Under the pieces are notes generated by a model that worked only from the letters and a program-made list of their open reading frames with translations, had not been told where the DNA came from and searched no databases. A DNA stretch of 18,681 nt from JBFKMV01 sp041629655 (GTDB lineage Bacteria; Acidobacteriota; Polarisedimenticolia; Polarisedimenticolales; Polarisedimenticolaceae). How positions within the stretch are numbered: the stretch's first letter is position 1; every line of letters starts with the position of its first letter. The stretch covers positions 1 through 18,681 of the forward strand of contig JBFKMV010000093.1 of the NCBI GenBank assembly GCA_041629655.1, read 5' to 3'. Positions 13,801 to 18,681 of the stretch are shown in pieces. Made by a program: the position numbers and the translations under genes.

Positions 13801-14681
13801 ACCCGCGCGGCCTCCAGCACGACGACGCTGCCCGAGGCGTTGTCGTCGGCGCCCGGGGCCGGGGGAGACGAGGGCAGGTCGTCGAGGTGGCCCTCGATGA
13901 TCCAGATCTCGTCGGGACGCAAAGCGCCCGTCCACGTGGCGACCACGTTCGGTGCGTGGCTCGCGTTCCACTCCTGGTACTCGACGGGCACTCCCCAGCC
14001 GACGTAGGCGTCGTGGCAGTACGTCGCCGCGTCCCGGCAGCCCTGGTGCGTCGAGTACCTCGTGCCGGTCGGAGGGTTGGCCGTCAGGTCCTGCCAGAAC
14101 AGGTCGATCTGCGCGACGTCGACCTGGTCGACGATCTTCTGCACCAGCGGATCGGCGGCGGCGATCCCGTCGGTGCGGAGCGCGGGCGCCGCGACGGGCA
14201 ACCGGGGCGCCGGCCGCGGCGGCCGCAGCGTCTCGTGCGACACGCGGGTCACGAACATCCGCGCCCCGGCCAGCGTCTCCAGCGACGCGCCGCGCGGCAC
14301 GCGCAGCAGGACCCAGTTCTCCTCCTGGTGCACCGTCGTGCCCAGCGCATGCGCGGCGTCGAGGTCCGAGTCCGGCCGCAACCCCGCGACGAGGTAGTCG
14401 GACGTGGCGGCGCGGTCGTCGAGGATCGTCGCCTCGCGGCCCAGCGCGTCGAGCCGACGCAGGTGCTCCTCGGTGCCCTCGACCAGCAAGCACGCCGAGA
14501 GCTCCATCACCACGGGGATGCCGGCGTCGAGCAGCCCGGCCAGATCGTCCGGTGCCTGCCGCTCCACGCGGATCAACAGCGGGCCGCCACCGGCCACGGA
14601 CGCGGTGCAGACTACGGCGGCCGCCAGCGTTGCAACCGCGAACGAACGGACTCTCCCGAACACCAAGGACTCGCCGCGCAT
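10860..14681 (-). CDS. Secreted multidomain M28 aminopeptidase
   Basis: This is a large extracellular zinc aminopeptidase of 1273 residues. After a signal peptide (about 1-31) and a propeptide-like region (about 35-165), the M28 domain (about 180-460) has all co-catalytic residues: H265 (EGHLDD), bridging D279 (GADDNASG), catalytic E312 and ligand E313 (TGEESGLNGS), D340 (NLDMPG) and H427 (YYHQSDDT). The C-terminal half holds two copies of a [DLN-type beta domain plus Fn3-like domain] unit (about 464-667 and 680-886), a MAM/concanavalin-like sandwich (about 889-1062) and two Fn3 domains up to 1273. I prefer ATG 14681 to the GTG at 14684 because GGGGAGG is better spaced. It is transcribed toward the redox operon, but 300 bp and a separate promoter divide them. 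Nutrient scavenging of proteins is the likely role. Confidence 0.94.
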   Translation of the reverse strand: MRGESLVFGRVRSFAVATLAAAVVCTASVAGGGPLLIRVERQAPDDLAGLLDAGIPVVMELSACLLVEGTEEHLRRLDALGREATILDDRAATSDYLVAGLRPDSDLDAAHALGTTVHQEENWVLLRVPRGASLETLAGARMFVTRVSHETLRPPRPAPRLPVAAPALRTDGIAAADPLVQKIVDQVDVAQIDLFWQDLTANPPTGTRYSTHQGCRDAATYCHDAYVGWGVPVEYQEWNASHAPNVVATWTGALRPDEIWIIEGHLDDLPSSPPAPGADDNASGSVVVLEAARVMSCWAFRDTVRYLNVTGEESGLNGSTAYAEAALQNGDNILGVLNLDMPGWEGDGIPDPENLDVSYNDPSQWLGLAFAAAADSYSTGLSVDAFYCPSLTASDHYPFWQRGYPAIIGITDNENYCGHGGNYPYYHQSDDTIANCGDPSFFYSVVRTSVATLAELAGPFKVTFGQPAYGCGAGLGLLVGDRDLDADPGLPETVTVELWSDSEPVPELVTLNERAASSMIFEASFPTTAGPAVPGDGLLSVSPGDTVSARYVDALDCDGSSSVPYTGLASIDCAQPVISAVGEQDVTDTSATIVWTTDEDASSVVYWGETTPPAGSSEEPGLVTGHGVALSGLQACTVYYYSVESADVAGNLALDDNAGAYHHFETYGDFGAGLQPCHEGRVAIDAPSFSCSDTLTFRVTDLDLNSDALTAESVALRVTSSTETTPETVTATETGPNTSVFAGSIPFAPGAPAPDGLLQVGDGDVLTVTYHDGDDGTGRPAVSFDVATADCAGPAIRDLHVTDVTDQRLTVRFDTDEPADAVVEWGATPALGQVAADPALATTHAVTLNRLSICEPLYLRVTSSDGDGNTAVADLAGQPYAAHTWDIPGLYWRETFEGDTSGWSLDGEWEIGAPQGLGGSAGLPDPPGAYNHDFALGHDLSGLGARPGDYEHAVLEAASSPDLDARGWTDTRLLLYRQLNVRGDDQSEILFVIRNQEHPVYSSAGQQISQSGYAFQAWDVGPIVDGERSVTLAFLQRSDPQGPFFDDGVASGWNVDDVILKDGTLPDYAACGGCATAPAFSGAGAALDDDACAAGGVTVTWEPAVSWGTGGGGSYAVYRGLAPDFVPAGANLVASGIAALSWNDAAAPTDVDLYYVVRAENDEACGTGPANGGLIDDNLVRAHVSETTDRPLPGAVTTLGASLVNHAHVRLGWTAAAGAASYRIYRSDSPLPATFAPIAETAELSWEDLNQGAGAGSSYYSVRALNACGVEGP

Positions 14682-14708
14682 CACGTCCCTCCCCGAAAGG
14701 TCGCGAGG

Positions 14709-14714
14709 ATTCTA
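14709..14714 (-). promoter_or_regulatory. Candidate -10 (TAGAAT) for the M28 peptidase gene
   Basis: TAGAAT on the minus strand matches the sigma-70 -10 at 5 of 6 bases and would give a leader of about 20 nt containing the GGGGAGG site. No good -35 is seen in the GC-rich sequence upstream. It shares the 126-bp divergent region with the plus-strand dehydrogenase unit. Confidence 0.4.
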
Positions 14715-14793
14715 GGAATGTCCGTCGGAAGCGCGGGCCGCGAAACGCGAACGAACAAGGGCAGTTTGGTCCACAATCGCGATCCGCGGGTGT

Positions 14794-14799
14794 TAGACT
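14794..14799 (+). promoter_or_regulatory. Candidate extended -10 (TGT-TAGACT) for dehydrogenase genes
   Basis: TAGACT, preceded by TGT as in extended -10 elements, ends 8 nt before ATG 14808. A transcript from it would begin at or within about 2 nt of the start codon, and no Shine-Dalgarno is visible, so the mRNA may be leaderless. The -35 region is weak (TTGGTC lies 22 nt upstream, too far). Confidence 0.4.
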
Positions 14800-14807
14800 G
14801 CGCCGCG

Positions 14808-15383
14808 ATGCGACAACGCCCCCGAGGCGAGGTGCCGGAGCGCCGGAAGCTGTCGCGGCGCCGCCTGTTGTGGGCGCTCGCCGCGGTCGTGCTGGCGGCG
14901 ATCGCCGGGTGGCGCTTCCGCTCGTGGTTCCGCGGTCCGGCCGTCGCCGCCTACCGCCGGCTGGCCCACCCGCGGCTCGATCCGACGCCGACCGGCGCGC
15001 TCGATCCGGCGACCGTCGCCGTGCTGGTCGCCACGGCGGAGGCGCTGGTCGACATGCCGCTCGACGCCACGCGCTACGGGGAGTACTTCCGCTGGCGCGC
15101 GCAGCACGTCCCCGGTTACCGCACGCTGTACACGGAGTTCGCGACCGGCGACCCGCAGTTTCGACGCCGCCTGATCGCGCGGGCGCGCAGCGGCGCCGGG
15201 CGGGTGCGCAAGGCGCTCGACGGCGTGCTGCGCAGGGACCAGCTGCGCTACGAGCGCTACGTGCTGCGCGAGATCCTCGAGCTGTTCGACGCCACCGACG
15301 CCTGGGTCTTGCTGGGCTACGAGGACTGGCCGGGATTGCCGCGCGGGCTCGAGTCCTACACGCGCCCGGTACGCCCCGCATGA
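14808..15383 (+). CDS. Tat-signal small subunit of a GMC-type dehydrogenase
   Basis: This 191-residue protein resembles the gluconate 2-dehydrogenase subunit 3 (gamma) family in size, architecture and position. Residues 15-34 hold a twin-arginine-like signal (LSRRRLLWALAAVVLAAIAG). The mature part is helical and charged, with a DPATVAVLVATAEALVD segment and a long basic-helix region (115-160). Such small subunits form a tight complex with the FAD subunit and carry it through the Tat pathway. The gene ends in an ATGA overlap with the GMC gene, so the two are co-translated. The family assignment rests on motif and context and is moderately sure. The start is the first ATG that includes the Tat motif. 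Confidence 0.72.
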   Translation: MRQRPRGEVPERRKLSRRRLLWALAAVVLAAIAGWRFRSWFRGPAVAAYRRLAHPRLDPTPTGALDPATVAVLVATAEALVDMPLDATRYGEYFRWRAQHVPGYRTLYTEFATGDPQFRRRLIARARSGAGRVRKALDGVLRRDQLRYERYVLREILELFDATDAWVLLGYEDWPGLPRGLESYTRPVRPA

Positions 15384-16942
15384 GCGATGCCACGATCGCG
15401 GTGGTCGGCTCGGGTATCGTGGGCACGGCGGTCGCCCACGCGCTGGTGCAGCGCGGGCTGTCCGTCGAGGTGTTCGAGAAGGGCCCCGCGTTTCCGTATC
15501 CCCACGACGCGCAGTTCGACGAGGAGATCGTCCACCGCTGGGACAACCCGGCCTACCGGCTGCCCGGCGACCTGAAGCGCCTGACGGCGTCGGGCGACTA
15601 CGGCTGGGACCTCGACGCCGAGCGCGAGATGGTCGCCGGCGGCAGTGCCACGCGCTGGGAGGCGATCACGCTGCGCATGCGACCGGAGGACTTTCGCACG
15701 CGTAGCCTCTACCGCTTCGGTACGGACTGGCCGCTCGGCTACGACGAGCTGGAGCCCTGGTACGGCCGCGCCGAATCGCTGCTGGGCGTTTCCGGCACCG
15801 ACGCCGACAACCCGTTCGCTCCGCCGCGCACGCAGCCCTTTCCGCTGCCGCCGTTCGAGCTGGCCCATGACGACTTGATGCTGGCGGAGCGGCTCCGCGG
15901 GCACGGGATCACCCTGCACACCACGCCCCAGGCGCGCACGCGCGCGTCCTGGGACGGTCGGCCGGGCTGCGTCAACTTCGGCACCTGCCGTGTCTGCCCG
16001 ATCGGCGCCCGCTACTCGCCCAACCACCACCTCGCCCAGGCCGTCGAGACCGGTCGGTGCAGGGTTCGCACCGACGTCTCGGTGCGCCGGATCGTGACCG
16101 ACGACGCCGGTCGAGCGATCGCGGTCGTTCACCGGGACAACGACGGCGCGGCCGACGTCGAGACCCCGGTGCGCGCCGTCGTCGTCGCGGCGGGCGCGAT
16201 CGAAGCGGTCCGGCTGCTGCTGCTGTCCGCCGGCCCGCGACACCCGGACGGGCTGGGCAACGGGAGCGGCCAGCTCGGCCGCCACTTCACGATGCACCAC
16301 CTGTGGCTGGGCAACCTGCGCTTCGCGGAGCCGCTGTATCCCGGCCGCTTCGGCGGCTGGACGGGGCAGTGCCAGCAGTTCCTGTTGCCCGAGCAGCGCG
16401 GGCGCCACGGCGCCGTGAAGGTCGAGTTCTCCTCGCGGGCGTCCGCGGGGCGGCTCTCGCACGCCGGAACCCGCGAGGAGATCCTGGAGCAGCTCCGGCC
16501 GCGGCGGCACTGGCGCCCGATCGTGCTGCACGCCGAATCGGCGCCGGACGAGCGGAAGCACGTCGCGCTGTCCTCCGAGCGCGACCGGTTCGGCGACCCG
16601 TTCGCCCACGTGCACTACGCGAGCAGCGATTTCGACGGCGAGACGTACCGCTACGCGCGGCGGCTGTTCGAGCGCTTCGTCGAGGCGAGCGGTGCCGCGG
16701 ACGCGGGGCTCGTCGAAGCGGCGCGCTACAACTCGGGCTTCCACCACATGGGCGGCTGCCGGATGGCGGCGCAGGCCGCGGACGGCGTGGTCGACCCGGC
16801 CGGCCGCGTGCACGGCTGTCCCAACGTGTGGGTCGCCGGCGGCGCGACGTTCCCCGGCACCTCGGGGGCCGTCAACCCCACGCTGACGATGACGGCGCTG
16901 GCGCTCTACACCGCGGACCGCCTGGCCGCGGAGGCCGGCTGA
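15380..16942 (+). CDS. GMC-family FAD-dependent dehydrogenase, large subunit
   Basis: This is a 520-residue flavoprotein that oxidises an alcohol or sugar and passes electrons to a redox partner. The FAD-binding GSGIVG (10-15) and ribose-binding E32 (VFEKG) open it. GGSATRWEAITLR (87-99) is the GMC flavin-attachment region. The active-site pair is H455/H456 (HHMGGCRM) and N499 (NPTLTMTALAL). C197-x5-C203-x2-C206 followed by PIGA resembles the cysteine trio said to bind a [3Fe-4S] cluster in FAD glucose dehydrogenase. The protein has no signal of its own, so export with the Tat-bearing partner encoded just upstream is likely. No cytochrome subunit follows, and the gene ends 2 bp from the convergent pntB. 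The substrate is not determinable. Confidence 0.92.
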   Translation: MSDATIAVVGSGIVGTAVAHALVQRGLSVEVFEKGPAFPYPHDAQFDEEIVHRWDNPAYRLPGDLKRLTASGDYGWDLDAEREMVAGGSATRWEAITLRMRPEDFRTRSLYRFGTDWPLGYDELEPWYGRAESLLGVSGTDADNPFAPPRTQPFPLPPFELAHDDLMLAERLRGHGITLHTTPQARTRASWDGRPGCVNFGTCRVCPIGARYSPNHHLAQAVETGRCRVRTDVSVRRIVTDDAGRAIAVVHRDNDGAADVETPVRAVVVAAGAIEAVRLLLLSAGPRHPDGLGNGSGQLGRHFTMHHLWLGNLRFAEPLYPGRFGGWTGQCQQFLLPEQRGRHGAVKVEFSSRASAGRLSHAGTREEILEQLRPRRHWRPIVLHAESAPDERKHVALSSERDRFGDPFAHVHYASSDFDGETYRYARRLFERFVEASGAADAGLVEAARYNSGFHHMGGCRMAAQAADGVVDPAGRVHGCPNVWVAGGATFPGTSGAVNPTLTMTALALYTADRLAAEAG

Positions 16943-16944
16943 CG

Positions 16945-18540
16945 CTACGCTGCCTCCTTCACCGCCTGCATGATCGCCTGCACCGCCTTCTTGCCGTCGG
17001 AGAAGAACATCAGCGTGTTGCCGGCGGCGAACAGCGGGTTCGGGATGCCCGCGAAACCGGGGCTGAGGCTGCGCTTGATCATGATCACGGTGCGCGCCTT
17101 GTCCACGTCGATGATCGGCATTCCGGCGATCGGGCTGTTGGGATCGGTGCGCGCCACCGGGTTGACCACGTCGTTGGCGCCGAGCACGATCGCCACGTCG
17201 ACCTGCTCCATCTCGGGGTTGATGTCGTCCATCTCGCGGAGCTTCTCGTACTCCACGTCGGCCTCGGCCAGCAACACGTTCATGTGCCCGGGCATCCGGC
17301 CGGCGACGGGGTGGATCCCGAACTCGACCTTGATGCCCTTCTCCTCGAGCATGTTGGCCAGCGAGCGCACCGCGTGCTGGGCCTGGGCCACCGCCATCCC
17401 GTAGCCCGGGACGATCACGACGCGCTGCACGCCGTCGAGCAGCATCGCGATCTCCTCGGGCGAGGTGGCCTTGACGGTCTTGTAGACTTCGTCGGCGTCC
17501 GGCGTGTCCGCCGTCGGTCCCATCGTGCCGAACAGCACGTTGGCCAGCGAGCGGTTCATCGCCTTGCACATGATGTTGGTCAGGATGATGCCGGAGGCGC
17601 CGACCAGCGAGCCCGAGATGATCAGCGCGGTGTTGTTGATCACGAACCCGGTTGCCGCCGCGGCCAGCCCGGAGTACGAGTTGAGCAGCGCGATCACCAC
17701 CGGCATGTCGGCGCCGCCGATCGACAGCGTCAGCAGCACGCCCAGCACGCCGCCGACGCCGACCAGCACCCAGAACAGCATGAAGTTGCCCGGGTAGACG
17801 AAGACCAAGGCACCCAGCGCCAGGCAGGCCACGGCCGACGTGACCTTGACCAGGTCCATGCCCGGGAAGCGGTCCTGCTTGTTCAGCAGGATGGCGCCGA
17901 TCGCGACCGCCGAGAGCATCAGCACGATGGACAGCAGCCCATCGATCGATCCGGCGCCGTGGGGCAGCACGCCTGCCAGCAGGCCGTAGGCGACGCCGCC
18001 CGCGGCGACCACCAGCGAGAAGCCGTACTTGATCGCCTTTTGCCAGGGGTACAGCTTCCACTTGACGGCCAGGAACTCGGCCAGCTTGCCGAACGCCACG
18101 TAGCTGCCGAAGAACGTGACCGAGCCGATCAGGGCCGAGGCCACGGTGGCGATCTTCATCTGCGCGGTGGCCTCGACCTCGCCGGCCTCGATGCCGCCGG
18201 CCAGCGCGGCGACCGCCGCGATCAGGGCCGATCCGGCGACCAGCACCGAGGCGCCGCCGCCGAACCCGTTGAACAGCCCGACCATCTCGGGCATCGCGGT
18301 CATCTTCACGCGCACCGCGACGACCGTGCCGATCAGTGCGCCGATCGCGACGCCGGCGACGATCCACGTCCAGTCGAGCGGCTCGGACGCGAGCGTCGCG
18401 GCGACGGCGAGCGCCATGCCGAGCGCGCCGGCCGCGTTGCCGCGCACCGCCGTCCGCGGATGCGACATCCACTTCAGGTCCAAGATGAACAGGACGGCCG
18501 CGACGAGGTAGACGAGGTCGCGCACCGCGTCGGGGATCAT
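16945..18540 (-). CDS. pntB: NAD(P) transhydrogenase subunit beta
   Basis: This is the membrane and NADP(H)-binding subunit of the proton-translocating transhydrogenase, which makes NADPH from NADH using the proton gradient. Residues 1-335 are membrane-embedded, with conserved SIGGADMPVVIALLNSYSG (273-291) and IMCKAMNRS (323-331). The NADP-binding dIII domain (about 365-531) has VPGYGMAVAQAQ (377-388), GIHPVAGRMPGHMNVLLAEA and GANDVVNP (454-461). At 531 residues it is longer than E. coli PntB (462). The extra length lies mainly at about 160-250 and looks like an additional pair of membrane helices. The start overlaps the upstream gene stop (ATGA), as usual in pnt operons. Confidence 0.96.
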   Translation of the reverse strand: MIPDAVRDLVYLVAAVLFILDLKWMSHPRTAVRGNAAGALGMALAVAATLASEPLDWTWIVAGVAIGALIGTVVAVRVKMTAMPEMVGLFNGFGGGASVLVAGSALIAAVAALAGGIEAGEVEATAQMKIATVASALIGSVTFFGSYVAFGKLAEFLAVKWKLYPWQKAIKYGFSLVVAAGGVAYGLLAGVLPHGAGSIDGLLSIVLMLSAVAIGAILLNKQDRFPGMDLVKVTSAVACLALGALVFVYPGNFMLFWVLVGVGGVLGVLLTLSIGGADMPVVIALLNSYSGLAAAATGFVINNTALIISGSLVGASGIILTNIMCKAMNRSLANVLFGTMGPTADTPDADEVYKTVKATSPEEIAMLLDGVQRVVIVPGYGMAVAQAQHAVRSLANMLEEKGIKVEFGIHPVAGRMPGHMNVLLAEADVEYEKLREMDDINPEMEQVDVAIVLGANDVVNPVARTDPNSPIAGMPIIDVDKARTVIMIKRSLSPGFAGIPNPLFAAGNTLMFFSDGKKAVQAIMQAVKEAA

Positions 18541-18681
18541 GAGGACCCCTTCTTCTTGCGCCGGAACATGTGCAGCATCCGGTGCGTCACGAGAAAGCCG
18601 CCCACGACGTTGATCGTCGCGAACACGACCGCGAGAAACGCCATCATCCGCGCGACGTCGGGGCTGCCGAAGCGCCCTGCG
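18537..18681 (-). CDS. pntAB: Transhydrogenase alpha membrane part, 3' end only
   Basis: Only the last 47 codons are in the window. They encode one membrane helix (MMAFLAVVFATINVVGGFLV) and the tail THRMLHMFRRKKKGSS, which closely matches the end of E. coli PntA (ASINIFGGFTVTQRMLKMF). Whether it is a separate alpha-2 (pntAB) gene or the end of a full-length pntA cannot be told from this fragment. The stop overlaps the pntB start by 4 nt. Confidence 0.88.
   Translation of the reverse strand, partial: AGRFGSPDVARMMAFLAVVFATINVVGGFLVTHRMLHMFRRKKKGSS

Noticed and set aside
11688..15383. A 1231-codon plus-strand open frame across the M28 gene, and other long antisense frames such as 800-2809, 3176-4762 and 4155-6041
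   Set aside because: They are antisense to genes with intact catalytic motifs. Their translations are rich in Arg, Val, Asp, His and Gln with no domain or motif, as expected of stop-poor shadow frames in GC-rich DNA. Only the 3' end of the first (14808-15383) is the real small-subunit gene.
10912..15546. A 1544-codon minus-strand open frame through the M28 gene and into the dehydrogenase genes
   Set aside because: It is frame-shifted relative to the real M28 gene, its translation is Arg/Pro/Gly-rich without motifs, and it crosses the divergent promoter region and an antisense gene.
16943..16944. Terminator between the convergent dehydrogenase and pntB genes
   Set aside because: The stop codons are only 2 bp apart, so there is no non-coding space. 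Any termination signal would lie within the opposing coding sequence, and I saw none.

Overview
The window is GC-rich, tightly packed DNA from a Gram-negative bacterium. Evidence for this is the Tat signals, a periplasmic sensor domain with haem motifs, secreted multidomain peptidases, a proton-pumping transhydrogenase and a sigma-54 regulator. The gene style (large secreted M28 and M14 peptidases with beta-sandwich and Fn3 tails, HybA/HybB-type modules, GcvH-like proteins, NtrC pairs) recalls uncultivated Acidobacteriota, Myxococcota/Desulfobacterota or Eisenbacteria-like lineages. I cannot fix the phylum from sequence alone. No rRNA, tRNA, CRISPR array, insertion sequence or phage gene is visible.

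Layout. Positions 1-2449 (minus) hold a secreted M14 zinc carboxypeptidase that runs off the left edge. Positions 2508-10559 (minus) hold a compact eight-gene operon. In transcription order it encodes a membrane-anchored GcvH-like protein, a Tat-exported HybA-type ferredoxin, a HybB/NrfD-type membrane protein, a second anchored GcvH-like protein, a third GcvH-like protein with a Cys-rich head, a histidine kinase with periplasmic c-haem motifs, an NtrC-type sigma-54 activator and an archaemetzincin. The 300-bp leader (10560-10859) carries a near-consensus sigma-54 promoter and four copies of a CCGTTGAG-N3-CTCAACGG palindrome, laid out as enhancer sites would be. Positions 10860-14681 (minus) hold a secreted M28 aminopeptidase of about 1273 residues. 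Positions 14808-16942 (plus) hold a two-gene unit: a Tat-signal small subunit and a GMC-family FAD dehydrogenase with a cysteine trio like that of FAD glucose dehydrogenase. Positions 16945-18681 (minus) hold pntB and the 3' end of the preceding transhydrogenase alpha gene.

The most interesting part is the 8-kb operon. It resembles the electron-transfer half of a Hyb-type hydrogenase or related respiratory complex, but no catalytic subunit is present. Instead there are three paralogous GcvH-fold proteins. In an ungapped comparison with GcvH, all three lack the lipoyl-lysine (Pro, Ser or Asp in its place), and all share a C-terminal extension with an L-x-DGG-x-P motif. I infer a quinone-linked membrane module of unknown substrate, sensed through a haem-type kinase and auto-activated through its own sigma-54 regulator. 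The archaemetzincin is translationally coupled to the regulator.
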